Assembly: GCF_015234135.1 (NCBI RefSeq) | Contig: NZ_JADGIK010000001.1 | Location: 434,001 to 498,000 of the forward strand | Length of the DNA stretch: 64,000 nt | Direction of reading: 5' to 3' | Source of the DNA: Faecalibacter rhinopitheci | Lineage (GTDB): Bacteria > Bacteroidota > Bacteroidia > Flavobacteriales > Weeksellaceae | In this document: positions 53,417 through 62,351 of the stretch, piece after piece | Layout: the number at the start of each line of letters is the position of its first letter | Position numbering within the stretch: position 1 is the stretch's first letter | Translations under genes and position numbers: made by a program | Notes under the pieces: model-generated | Seen by the model: the letters and a program-made list of their open reading frames with translations, nothing else | Databases searched by the model: none | Told to the model about the DNA's origin: nothing

Positions 53417-54250
53417 TTAACGGAATTTAGAAAAATCTCTTGGACGTTTTTCTAAAAATGCATTACGACCTTCTACCGCTTCTTCCGTTCCGTAAGCGAA
53501 ACGAGTTGTTTCTCCTGCGAAAATTTGTTGACCTACTAAACCATCATCTACTAAGTTGAAAGCATATTTCAACATTTTAATTGCCGTTGGAGATTTTGTT
53601 AAGATTTCTTGTGCCCAATCAAAAGCCACTTGCTCTAATTCGTCGTGTGGAACCACTAAGTTCACCATTCCCATATCGTAGGCTTCTTGTGCCGAATAAT
53701 TTAAGCCTAAGAAGAAAATCTCACGTGCACGTTTTTGACCGACTTGTTTTGCTAAATAAGCAGAACCATAACCTCCATCAAACGAAGCAACATCAGCATC
53801 CGTTTGTTTAAAGATTCCGTGTTCTTTAGAAGCTAACGTCATATCACAAACTACGTGTAATGAATGACCACCTCCAACAGCCCAACCATTTACAACCGCA
53901 ACAACAACCTTAGTTGAGAAACGAATTAAACGCTGAACTTCTAATATATTTAAACGACCTACACCGTCTTGTCCTTCGTATCCTTTAGCACCACGAACGC
54001 GTTGATCTCCACCAGAACAAAATGCCCAACCACCGTCTTTTGGTGATGGTCCTTCTCCAGTTAATAAGATTACACCAACTTCGCGATCCTCTTCTGCTAA
54101 TTGAAAAGCATCTAATAATTCGAAAACAGTTTTTGGACGGAAAGCATTTCTCACTTCCGGACGGTTGAAAGCAATACGCATTACGCCATCACATTTCTTA
54201 AATGTAATGTCTTCGTATTCTTTTACAGTTTGCCAGTTTATTGTAGCCAT
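53417..54250 (-). CDS. menB: 1,4-dihydroxy-2-naphthoyl-CoA synthase MenB
   Basis: This 277-residue crotonase-fold enzyme starts at 54250 (MATINWQTVKEY); the longer frame to 54271 adds unrelated residues. It has the MenB signatures RNAFRPKTVFELLDAF, FCSGGDQRVRG at about 84-94 (oxyanion hole) and GGYGSAYLAKQVG with the catalytic Asp region near 165. It cyclises succinylbenzoyl-CoA in menaquinone synthesis, consistent with menA elsewhere in the window. It is a single gene; TATTTTTG lies about 18 bases before the start. Confidence 0.96.
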   Translation of the reverse strand: MATINWQTVKEYEDITFKKCDGVMRIAFNRPEVRNAFRPKTVFELLDAFQLAEEDREVGVILLTGEGPSPKDGGWAFCSGGDQRVRGAKGYEGQDGVGRLNILEVQRLIRFSTKVVVAVVNGWAVGGGHSLHVVCDMTLASKEHGIFKQTDADVASFDGGYGSAYLAKQVGQKRAREIFFLGLNYSAQEAYDMGMVNLVVPHDELEQVAFDWAQEILTKSPTAIKMLKYAFNLVDDGLVGQQIFAGETTRFAYGTEEAVEGRNAFLEKRPRDFSKFR

Positions 54251-54268
54251 TATTATTTTAAATTTTCT

Positions 54269-54276
54269 CAAAAATA
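54269..54276 (-). promoter_or_regulatory. menB -7 element
   Basis: TATTTTTG on the minus strand fits TAnnTTTG and lies 18 bases before the menB ATG. Confidence 0.45.
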
Positions 54277-54304
54277 AGATTAATTCAATTTTAAAAAGAA
54301 TTTT

Positions 54305-55042
54305 TTAGCTTTTTAAATCCATTTTTACACCTCTACTTTCTTTGATTTGATCCAATTGATCATCCGTCATTTTTATATACGCTTCTTTCGTGATTCGATT
54401 TTTTCCTTTAAAAGGTTGAATAGCTGACACTTTTTTCGTTTCAATGGTTTGAAGAATCAAATCATTTCCTCCGTTAAAATTGACCTTTACAATTAATCCT
54501 TTTAATCCCATCAATCCAAATGGCGCAACATCTTGCGGATAAGAGTCGTCTATCCAAATAGTCGTCGTATAAATTTTATCTTTTGTTAAACCTTTCTCTT
54601 TGCGTTTGGTAATATATTTTTTGGTTTGATAACCGTTAATATTTTCTGATTCATTCGTATCAATCCAGTGTAAATCATCAAAATTTGAAGTGACGATGTA
54701 TTCTTTATTCAAAATTTCGATTTTATTTTCAATTAATTTTTGATCATAATCATAAAAGTATTCCCCCAATGTTTTTGCAGATAATTCTAATAGATCAATT
54801 TGAGCCGTCTGAGCATTATTAATTTTAAATATGGGATAAAAAAAAGCTTTATTGTTATTTATTTGATACATATAATCAATAGGATTAGAAGTGGACTTAA
54901 ATAAATCTGCGACAGGTCCAGATTGAATTTTCATTTCTGCATTAGTCATTGGAGTGAATTGATACGTAAACGTATTTTGTGCCAAAAGAAGGTTTGAAAT
55001 TAGAATTATAAAAGTGAAAGTAATTTGTTTCATTTGTTTCAT
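54305..55042 (-). CDS. GLPGLI-family secreted protein
   Basis: This 245-residue protein has a signal peptide (ITFTFIILISNLLLAQ) after MKQMKQ, where either Met could start, and the family's central motif in PFGLMGLKGLIVKV at about 176-189, a variant of GLPGLI. The domain is common in secreted proteins of Bacteroidota with no assigned role. It contains FKGKNRITKEAYIKM near the C-terminus. It is a single gene downstream of the M16 pair, with an imperfect hairpin between them. Confidence 0.88.
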   Translation of the reverse strand: MKQMKQITFTFIILISNLLLAQNTFTYQFTPMTNAEMKIQSGPVADLFKSTSNPIDYMYQINNNKAFFYPIFKINNAQTAQIDLLELSAKTLGEYFYDYDQKLIENKIEILNKEYIVTSNFDDLHWIDTNESENINGYQTKKYITKRKEKGLTKDKIYTTTIWIDDSYPQDVAPFGLMGLKGLIVKVNFNGGNDLILQTIETKKVSAIQPFKGKNRITKEAYIKMTDDQLDQIKESRGVKMDLKS

Positions 55043-55093
55043 TTGTTTGATTTATACAACATTTATAACGAAAAAATTAAATAAATCGTATAA

Positions 55094-55128
55094 AAAAAGG
55101 CACCTCAACCGAAGTCGAAGTACCTTTT
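55094..55128 (-). terminator. Imperfect terminator after the M16 genes
   Basis: AAAAGGCACCTC pairs with GAAGTACCTTTT on the minus strand with two mismatched positions and a T-run. It follows the M16 pair. Confidence 0.55.
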
Positions 55129-55152
55129 CTATAGTTAAAAAAGAATGTATTC

Positions 55153-57198
55153 TTATTTGAAATCTGCGTCAGAAACGTTTTTATTGATCTGAGCATCAGA
55201 AATTGTTATTTTCATCGCTTGTCCCATTGCTTCAGAAGTAAACTCAACTGGAACTTGAACACCGTCAAAAACTTTATAAGCTTGGTAAGTTATTGTAGAC
55301 GCCATTTCTCCTTGAGGAGTTTTCATGGTTTGTTCCGTTTTATATAATAAACCTGTCGCTACATCATAATAATCCACGCGATTAATCGAAGAAATTACAA
55401 CTTTATATAATTCTTTGCCTTCTTCTTTCACAATTCCTTCTACTTTCGCTGATTGATATGCAGAAGATAATGGTGCAAATAAAGCATTGATTTCTTTTAA
55501 AGGAGCCGTTAATTCTTCAGGTAAATCCATTTTTTGACCCGCTTGATTTAAAACACCTTTTGTTCCATCAAATGTTTGTTTGATACTCATTCCTCCAAAA
55601 CTAATCGTTTGAGCAGTTTTATTAGGTGTAGCCGTTTTTAATTCAAAATCACCTGCCATTCCCATTGCTTCAATTTTTCCTTTCTGAACAATTGTTTTTA
55701 CCGATTTCGCTTTATCTGCTCCACCAATCGCTTTAAAAAAGTTTTCAGAAATTTGAGCGACAGTTACATCTGTCTGTTTTGCTGATGGTGCTGGTTTAGC
55801 AATTTGATTTCCATATTTATCGTAATAATTAACTGGGTAACCTAATGCTTCTAAACCTTCTGCAATTTGTTCCGTTTTACCTGTTACGATAATGCGCGCT
55901 TGGTCTGGACGGAAATATTTTTTAGAAACTCTTAAGACATCATCTACAGTTACTGCATTAATATTTTTGATGTAGTTCGTGTAAAATGAAGGATCTAATT
56001 GGTTAGTTTTAATGGTTAATGCTTGGTTGGCAACGGTCTGAGGACGTTCTAAAGTCAAAATAAAATTTCCTAAGAATTTAGCTTTTACTTCTTCCAATTG
56101 TTTGGCATCGATTTTCTCTAACGTCATCGATTTTACCTCTTTCAACGTTTCTTTCACCGCACCATCCGTTACATCATTACGAACAGTAGCATTTGTGGTA
56201 AATGTACCTATGTAACGAGAATCAGAAACTCCACCACGTGCACCATACGTCCAACCGTTGGCTTCACGTAAGTTCATGTTCAATTTCGAATTGAAATCTC
56301 CTCCTAAAATAGAAGATGCCACTTGAACCGCGTAATAATCTGGATCGTTTTTCGTTAATTGAACAGGATATCCTAAACCAACAACAGATTGTACTGCATT
56401 TGGCATATCAATGATATCCACCTCTGTTTTCTTTACTTCAGCCACTTGTGGTAAAACAGGAATATTTAAATCTCCTTTTTTCCAGTTTTTGAATAATTTG
56501 TTAGATAATTTTTTTACTTCTTTGGTCGTGATATCACCAACAACAATTAAGTAAGCATTATTCGGCTTGTAGTATTTATTGTAATATTCTTGAACATCTG
56601 CCAAAGTAATTGCTTCAATTTTTTCTTGTGTATCATATTCTGCAAATGGATGATTTTTCCCATAAATTAAAATATCTCGTACACGAGCAGCAGCTGTTTC
56701 AACCGATTTTTCGTCCGATTTTAAACCTTCGATATAACGTGCTTTTACCGCTTCAAATTCTGCTTGTGTAAAGTTTGGATTTAGCGCTCCATCTGCCATA
56801 AAACCAAAAACTTCATTAAAATATTTCTTTAATGAACTTGCAGAACCACCACTTTCCCAAAGGCTAACATTTGCACCTAAAAATTCAATTCTTTCATTGA
56901 ATTCTTCTTTCGAAATGTTCTTTGTTCCCGTTCCTAACATTTCGCTTAATAACGATTCAGTACCTTTTTTAACACCTAAAGCGAATGGTGGATTATCAAT
57001 CGTTAATGTTGCAGAAACACGCGGTAATTTGTGATTTTCAACAACAATAACTGTTAAACCATTTTTTAATTTAAATTCATTTGGTTTTCCAATGTTAATC
57101 GTCGGTGCTGGACCTGGTTTTGGCATTGGAATGATTTCTTGAGCTTGTAATGAAATTGCAAAAAATGCAAAAGCAAGTGTTAATATTTTCGTTTTCAT
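55153..57198 (-). CDS. M16-family peptidase homologue lacking the HxxEH site
   Basis: This 681-residue secreted protein has a signal peptide (MKTKILTLAFAFFAISLQAQ) and two M16 halves. The N-terminal half reads SLLSEM at 82-87 where the active family has HxxEH, so the zinc site is missing. The second half retains GWTYGARGG (about 308-316), the R/Y pair that binds substrate in M16B regulatory subunits. A C-terminal region (about 480-681) has no M16 match. It overlaps no gene and starts 25 bases after the catalytic partner, with which it probably forms a heterodimer. Confidence 0.9.
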   Translation of the reverse strand: MKTKILTLAFAFFAISLQAQEIIPMPKPGPAPTINIGKPNEFKLKNGLTVIVVENHKLPRVSATLTIDNPPFALGVKKGTESLLSEMLGTGTKNISKEEFNERIEFLGANVSLWESGGSASSLKKYFNEVFGFMADGALNPNFTQAEFEAVKARYIEGLKSDEKSVETAAARVRDILIYGKNHPFAEYDTQEKIEAITLADVQEYYNKYYKPNNAYLIVVGDITTKEVKKLSNKLFKNWKKGDLNIPVLPQVAEVKKTEVDIIDMPNAVQSVVGLGYPVQLTKNDPDYYAVQVASSILGGDFNSKLNMNLREANGWTYGARGGVSDSRYIGTFTTNATVRNDVTDGAVKETLKEVKSMTLEKIDAKQLEEVKAKFLGNFILTLERPQTVANQALTIKTNQLDPSFYTNYIKNINAVTVDDVLRVSKKYFRPDQARIIVTGKTEQIAEGLEALGYPVNYYDKYGNQIAKPAPSAKQTDVTVAQISENFFKAIGGADKAKSVKTIVQKGKIEAMGMAGDFELKTATPNKTAQTISFGGMSIKQTFDGTKGVLNQAGQKMDLPEELTAPLKEINALFAPLSSAYQSAKVEGIVKEEGKELYKVVISSINRVDYYDVATGLLYKTEQTMKTPQGEMASTITYQAYKVFDGVQVPVEFTSEAMGQAMKITISDAQINKNVSDADFK

Positions 57199-57223
57199 AA
57201 TTCTAAATTCAGTTGTTTAATCC

Positions 57224-58546
57224 TTATTTCGCGTCCTTTGCAGATTCTGGTAAATAATTGATAATAGTACGTTGGTTTGCATTCAGATATTTTTGTGCAG
57301 CTTTACGAATATCTTCACGCGTTACAGAACGATAAATATCTAATTCTTCATTAATAATGTTTGTGTTACCACGTAACATGTATGCATCTGCTAATGCATG
57401 GGCAATATTCTGAATTCCTGATTTAGATGAAACAAAATTATTTTCTATACCATTTAAGATTTTTTGGTAATCTTTCTCTGAAATTAAATCTGTTTGAACA
57501 GCTTTAATATCTTTTGCCAATTCTTGTTCTAAATATTCGAAAGAAACTTCACCTTGTGGTAAAATTCCGATCGTGTAAATTCCATAATCTTCCATTTGAC
57601 GATTGAATGCAAAAATTTGGAATGCTTCTTTGCGCTCATCTACATATTTCTTGTATAATACCGAGCTTTTACCTCCAGATAAATAATCCGATAACATCTG
57701 TAATGCAGCTGCATCCTTTACTTTGTTTCCTGGAGTACGATAGTTAATCGCTAATAATGGGATTTGAATATTGGCATCGTATTCCGTTGCGCGAACTTCT
57801 TGTGTTTGTTCCGCTTCTTTTGGGAAAGATTTTACGATATCATTTCCTCGTTTAATTTTACCGAAATACTTTTCAACCAATTGCTTCGCATTTTCCTTTT
57901 TATAATCTCCTGCAATCACTAATACTGCATTATTCGGCACATAGTATTGTTTGCTAAAGTGTTGGAAATCTTCTAATGTTGCACTACTTAAGTCTTCAAA
58001 GGATCCAATGACTGACCACTTGTAAGGGTGATTTTTGAAGACATGTGGATTAACAGCTTCTCCGTAAGAAAATTTACCATAAGGTTGATTATCTAAACGT
58101 GAACGCTTTTCTTCTTTTACAACTTCTTTCTGTGTGTCTACTCCAATTTGGTTGATAATAGGTTGGTGTAAACGATCAGATTCCATCCATAAACCTAATT
58201 CTAAGTTGTTTGATGGAAATGTTTCGTAGTAGTATGTTCTATCTGTAGTTGTATTGGCATTATTTGATCCTCCATGAGAAGAAACGATTTTAAACCACTC
58301 TCCTCTTTGAATGTTCGTTGTTCCTTCAAATAATAAGTGTTCAAAAAAGTGAGCAAATCCTGTTTTCCCTATTTGTTCATCTTTCGACCCTACGTGGTAC
58401 ATCACACCAGTTGTCACTACCGGAGCTGAATTATCTTGATGTAAAATAACATGTAAACCATTTGGAAGCTTATATTCTTCAAATTCTATTTTTTGTCCAA
58501 ATACCAGTCCACCGGCGAACATTAAAGACAGTAGTAATTTTTTCAT
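57224..58546 (-). CDS. Zinc M16-family peptidase, catalytic subunit
   Basis: This 440-residue secreted protease has a signal peptide (MKKLLLSLMFAGGLVFGQ) and the inverted zinc motif HFFEH at 66-70 (His66, Glu69, His70), with the downstream Glu in the KEEKRSR region at about 141-147. It is the M16B two-domain type, with no second active site. The adjacent 681-residue homologue lacks the motif, as in the heterodimers of mitochondrial processing peptidase type. It probably degrades peptides in the periplasm. Confidence 0.93.
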   Translation of the reverse strand: MKKLLLSLMFAGGLVFGQKIEFEEYKLPNGLHVILHQDNSAPVVTTGVMYHVGSKDEQIGKTGFAHFFEHLLFEGTTNIQRGEWFKIVSSHGGSNNANTTTDRTYYYETFPSNNLELGLWMESDRLHQPIINQIGVDTQKEVVKEEKRSRLDNQPYGKFSYGEAVNPHVFKNHPYKWSVIGSFEDLSSATLEDFQHFSKQYYVPNNAVLVIAGDYKKENAKQLVEKYFGKIKRGNDIVKSFPKEAEQTQEVRATEYDANIQIPLLAINYRTPGNKVKDAAALQMLSDYLSGGKSSVLYKKYVDERKEAFQIFAFNRQMEDYGIYTIGILPQGEVSFEYLEQELAKDIKAVQTDLISEKDYQKILNGIENNFVSSKSGIQNIAHALADAYMLRGNTNIINEELDIYRSVTREDIRKAAQKYLNANQRTIINYLPESAKDAK

Positions 58547-58761
58547 TGGTAACTAATTTCTAATTATAGTGTATTTAAATTATTAGTTGTAGCTAAGTAA
58601 TAAATGTTACAAAAGTTTTGACTTTTTTTCAATAACTATGCATTAAATTATAAACTCTATTACTTTAATGGATATTATTTGCAATAAAATAGCGCAAATT
58701 TTATTAATAATTAAATATTAATTTTTCATTATTGCCTATAGATTTGTATAAATTGATTTTC

Positions 58762-59565
58762 ATGCAATTGATTGAGATTTTTGGATATATCGGAGCATTT
58801 TTTATTGGACTAATAATGGGTGTACTTGGTGGAGGCGGTTCTATTTTAGCAGTGCCTATTTTAGCTTATATTTTTCATTTTGATGAAAAAGTTGCTACAG
58901 CTTATTCCCTTTTTATAGTTGGATCTACGGGTCTAATTGGTGGTGTAAGACAAGCAATTAATAAAATGGTAGATTGGAAGGCTGCTTTTATATTTGGGGT
59001 ACCTGCAGTAGTTGGTATAACTTTAACTCGTGCATTTATTGTTCCTGCTTTACCCGATACCCTTTTTGAAATTTATTCTTTCGAATTTACTCGCCGAATG
59101 GGAATGTTTGGCTTATTTGCTGCATTAATGATTTTGGCTGCAGTTTCTATGCTTTCAAAAGATAAAATTAGAAAGCAGAAAAAACATACCACTACATTTC
59201 ATCCCTTAATATTATCAGAAGGTTTCTTTATTGGTGCATTAACAGGCTTAGTAGGTGCAGGTGGTGGTTTCCTAATTGTACCTGCTCTTATGGTTATTGC
59301 TCAACTAGAAATGAAGAAAGCTTCTGCAACTTCCTTAGTGATAATTGCATTAAATTCTTTAACTGGATTTTTCTTAGGTGATGCTTCTAAAATAGATATT
59401 AATTGGAATTTTTTAGGTGTATTTGTAAGTATTGCAATGGTCGGAATTATTATTGGAACAATTATTAACAGTTATTTACCTGTTAAATTACTTAAAAAAA
59501 CATTTGCGTATTTTATAATTGCAATGGCTATCTTTATTTTTATTGAAGAATTTATAATCGGATAA
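58762..59565 (+). CDS. TauE/SafE sulfite-exporter-like membrane protein
   Basis: This 267-residue protein starts at ATG 58762 (MQLIEIFGYIGAF); the longer frame uses a TTG that precedes the natural start. It has about eight hydrophobic helices and the TauE/SafE motifs GVLGGGGSILAVPIL at about 20-34 and LTGLVGAGGGFLIVPAL at about 165-181. Members export sulfite or sulfoacetate. The thiol-methyltransferase-like gene follows 5 bases downstream, and the MBL/rhodanese gene lies close by, so a role in sulfur detoxification is likely. Confidence 0.88.
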   Translation: MQLIEIFGYIGAFFIGLIMGVLGGGGSILAVPILAYIFHFDEKVATAYSLFIVGSTGLIGGVRQAINKMVDWKAAFIFGVPAVVGITLTRAFIVPALPDTLFEIYSFEFTRRMGMFGLFAALMILAAVSMLSKDKIRKQKKHTTTFHPLILSEGFFIGALTGLVGAGGGFLIVPALMVIAQLEMKKASATSLVIIALNSLTGFFLGDASKIDINWNFLGVFVSIAMVGIIIGTIINSYLPVKLLKKTFAYFIIAMAIFIFIEEFIIG

Positions 59566-59570
59566 TTATT

Positions 59571-60155
59571 ATGTGTTTTAATGTGTCTTTTTGGAATGAA
59601 AAATATGAGAATAACCAAACGGGTTGGGATTTAAAATCTCCCTCTATTCCTTTGAAAAAATATATTGATCAATTAACAAATAAAAATATTCATATCTTAA
59701 TTCCAGGTTGTGGAAATGCCTATGAAGCAGAATATTTAATCGAAAATGGATTTACAAATATTACATTAATTGATATTTCTGACGTTTTAGTCAATAAATT
59801 GCAAAAAAAATTCAGAAACAATTCTGCAATTCAAATCATTAATCAAGATTTTTTTATTTTAAATGGAAAATTTGATCTGATTTTAGAACAAACATTTTTC
59901 TGCGCATTACACCCTGATTTAAGGCCTGATTATGTCGAAAAAATGCATCAATTATTGGTTCCTCAAGGCAAATTAGTTGGATTATTATTCAACCATAATT
60001 TTATGTCTCCTGGACCTCCATTTGGTGGATCTAAAGAAGATTATATGGAATTATTTCAATCCAAATTTGAATTTAAAACTCTTGATATTTGTTATAATTC
60101 AATTCCACCAAGAGCCGGGAACGAATTATTTATACAATTCATCCCCAAGAAATAA
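59571..60155 (+). CDS. Thiol-methyltransferase-like (TPMT/HOL) protein
   Basis: This 194-residue SAM-dependent methyltransferase has the TPMT-family order: FWNEKYENNQTGWD at about 7-20, the SAM loop IPGCGNAYEAEYL at about 44-56, DLILEQTFFCALHPDLRP at about 102-119 and MSPGPPFGGSKEDY at about 145-158. That last motif recalls the thiol/halide methyltransferases of plants and bacteria, which S-methylate bisulfide or thiols. It lies 5 bases after TauE, so the pair is transcribed together; the substrate here is inferred from context. Confidence 0.85.
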   Translation: MCFNVSFWNEKYENNQTGWDLKSPSIPLKKYIDQLTNKNIHILIPGCGNAYEAEYLIENGFTNITLIDISDVLVNKLQKKFRNNSAIQIINQDFFILNGKFDLILEQTFFCALHPDLRPDYVEKMHQLLVPQGKLVGLLFNHNFMSPGPPFGGSKEDYMELFQSKFEFKTLDICYNSIPPRAGNELFIQFIPKK

Positions 60156-60236
60156 GTTATTTATTTTCAATAAGAATAGATAAAATTTATTACTACATCT
60201 TATTGTTTTTCAAATTATACTACAATTAGCACACTA

Positions 60237-60244
60237 TAAATTTG
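60237..60244 (+). promoter_or_regulatory. -7 element of the MBL/rhodanese gene
   Basis: TAAATTTG fits TAnnTTTG and lies 27 bases before the ATG, so this gene can be transcribed separately from the TauE pair. Confidence 0.45.
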
Positions 60245-60271
60245 TAATTTTACACTCATAAATTTACGATA

Positions 60272-61708
60272 ATGAAAGTCGAACAAATATATACAGGATG
60301 TTTAGCTCAAGGAGCATATTATATTGAAAGTAACGGAGAGGTTGCAATCATTGATCCCTTGAGAGAAACACAATCTTATGTAGATCAAGCCGAGAAAGAT
60401 GGTGCGAAAATTAAATATATTTTCGAAACACATTTTCATGCTGATTTCGTTTCAGGGCACATTGATTTAGCTCAAAAAACAGGAGCTACTATTATCTATG
60501 GTCCTACGGCTAATCCATCATTTGATGCACATATCGCAACAGATCAAGAAGTTTTCCAATTAGGAAATATTACGATTACAGCTTTACACACGCCTGGTCA
60601 TACGATGGAATCTACCACTTACTTGTTAAAAGATGAAAATGGTGTAGATAAAATGATCTTTACAGGAGATACATTGTTTATTGGCGATGTAGGTCGTCCA
60701 GACTTAGCACAAAAATTAGATACAGATCTTACACAAGAGAAATTAGCAGGTTATTTATACGATTCTTTACGCGAAAAGATTATGCCTTTAGCTAATGACG
60801 TTATTGTCTATCCAGCACATGGTGCAGGCTCTGCTTGTGGTAAAAATATGAGTAAGGAAACTTTTGATACCTTAGGTCATCAAAAAGAAGTAAATTATGC
60901 GTTAAATCCTTCATTAACAAAAGAAGAATTTGTGAATGAATTAATTTCAGGATTAATGCCTCCTCCTTTCTACTTTCCAGAAAATGTCATGTTAAACAAA
61001 GGTGGATATGAATCATTAGAAATAGTTAAAGAAAGAGGTTCTCGTGCTTTAACACCTGATGAGTTTATACAAGTAGCAGAAGAAACCAACGCATTAATTT
61101 TAGATGTTCGTGATCCACAGATATTTGCTGCCGGATTTATACCAGGAGCAATTAATATTGGTATTAAAGGTCAATTTGCTCCTTGGGTAGGAACTTTAAT
61201 TACAGATATTAAACAACCGATTTTAATCGTTGCAGAAGAAGGTATAGAACAAGAAGCCATTACTCGTTTAGCAAGAGTTGGTTATGATAATACTATTGGT
61301 TTTTTGAAAGGTGGAATTGAAGCTTGGATTGAAGCAAGAAAAGATGTAGATGAAATTGTTTCTGTTTCACCAGAAGAGTTTGTTGAATTAGCTGAAGAAA
61401 CAGAATTAAACATCTTAGATGTTCGTAAACCAGGAGAATTTGCAGGCTCTCACGTAGAAGGTGCAATTACTGCTCCATTAGATTTTATCAACGAATCAAT
61501 GAAATTAATTGATCCAGAAGAAACATACTTAGTACATTGTGCTGGTGGATACCGTTCTATGATTTTTACTTCAATTTTACGAGCTCGTGGATATGAAAAT
61601 TTAATTGACGTTGCCGGAGGTTTTGGAAAAATAAAAGAAGTAGATGGTGTAAAACTCGTAGATGGAACAACTCCTTGTTCTTCTAAAGAAAATTCATGCT
61701 CAATTTAA
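60272..61708 (+). CDS. MBL-fold/double-rhodanese fusion (persulfide dioxygenase, CstB-like)
   Basis: This 478-residue protein is a fusion. The metallo-beta-lactamase domain (about 1-250) has His54, His56, Asp58, His63, His110 and Asp133, the iron site of persulfide dioxygenases. Two rhodanese domains follow: one (about 260-360) has AEEG at about 321 where the catalytic Cys should be, so it is inactive, and one (about 370-475) has Cys423 in HCAGGYRS. CstB-type proteins turn persulfide into thiosulfate or sulfite. It completes a sulfur cluster with the TauE and thiol-methyltransferase genes upstream. Confidence 0.92.
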   Translation: MKVEQIYTGCLAQGAYYIESNGEVAIIDPLRETQSYVDQAEKDGAKIKYIFETHFHADFVSGHIDLAQKTGATIIYGPTANPSFDAHIATDQEVFQLGNITITALHTPGHTMESTTYLLKDENGVDKMIFTGDTLFIGDVGRPDLAQKLDTDLTQEKLAGYLYDSLREKIMPLANDVIVYPAHGAGSACGKNMSKETFDTLGHQKEVNYALNPSLTKEEFVNELISGLMPPPFYFPENVMLNKGGYESLEIVKERGSRALTPDEFIQVAEETNALILDVRDPQIFAAGFIPGAINIGIKGQFAPWVGTLITDIKQPILIVAEEGIEQEAITRLARVGYDNTIGFLKGGIEAWIEARKDVDEIVSVSPEEFVELAEETELNILDVRKPGEFAGSHVEGAITAPLDFINESMKLIDPEETYLVHCAGGYRSMIFTSILRARGYENLIDVAGGFGKIKEVDGVKLVDGTTPCSSKENSCSI

Positions 61709-61733
61709 TTTAAATAAAATATCAGAATACATT

Positions 61734-61766
61734 AATAGGCATCTCTTTGAGATGCTTATTTTTTTA
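61734..61766 (+). terminator. Terminator of the MBL/rhodanese gene
   Basis: A 12-base stem (61734-61745 with 61749-61760) with one G-U pair and a 3-base loop is followed by a T-run, 25 bases after the stop codon. Confidence 0.8.
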
Positions 61767-61790
61767 TACTTTAGCTTGAAATAATTTAAA

Positions 61791-62306
61791 ATGAAAAAAT
61801 TACTTCTTACACTATCTATCGCAATTTCATTTACAACTTTTTCTTTTGCTCAAAGTACTATTTTGGGGGCAGAAACTTTTTCCATTAATCTTCCAAATGG
61901 TTATACTAGAACTGTTGGGACCAATGACTTAGCCTCTGTACAATGGGAAAATTCTGAAAAAGAAACATATGGTTATATTATTTTTGAAAATTTAGATGAA
62001 CTTGATTTAGTCGAGTTTGACCGTGACATTAATAAATATGCTGATTTATCTGTAAATGACTTTAGTGATTTAAATAAATATAAATTAATTGAGACAAAAA
62101 AGTTTAAAACCAAGTCTGGAAAAGAGACTGTTCAGAAACAGATATCATATTACAACGATGAACTAGATGCAACAATCCAATTACAAATAAATATTTTTAT
62201 GACTAAAAATTTTATTTATAAAATGATTAGTTTTGGAGAAAAAGAAATCTTAAAAAAATCAGACAAAGATCTTGATTACATTGTAAATAATATTCAATTA
62301 CCATAA
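61791..62306 (+). CDS. Secreted protein of unknown function
   Basis: This 171-residue protein has a signal peptide (MKKLLLTLSIAISFTTFSFAQ) and a mature part rich in Lys/Asp/Glu with no recognised domain. The pattern resembles small Bacteroidota proteins with a DUF1795/PsbP-like alpha/beta fold, with no confirmation. It lies beyond the sulfur cluster's terminator, so it is probably independent. The strong hairpin that follows overlaps the next gene's stop codon. Confidence 0.7.
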   Translation: MKKLLLTLSIAISFTTFSFAQSTILGAETFSINLPNGYTRTVGTNDLASVQWENSEKETYGYIIFENLDELDLVEFDRDINKYADLSVNDFSDLNKYKLIETKKFKTKSGKETVQKQISYYNDELDATIQLQINIFMTKNFIYKMISFGEKEILKKSDKDLDYIVNNIQLP

Positions 62307-62311
62307 TCTGA

Positions 62312-62351
62312 AAAAACAAAAACCTTACGAAATCGTAAGGTTTTTGTTTTT
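62312..62351. terminator. Terminator overlapping the glycosyltransferase stop
   Basis: A near-perfect 19-base stem (62312-62330 with 62333-62351) has a tight loop and A/T-rich flanks. The TAA stop (62325-62327) and last codons of the minus-strand glycosyltransferase gene lie inside the stem, so one element ends both convergent transcripts. Confidence 0.8.

Noticed and set aside
58732-58761. Upstream TTG extension of the TauE gene.
   Set aside because: ATG 58762 gives the family's usual N-terminus, and the extension adds no expected residues.
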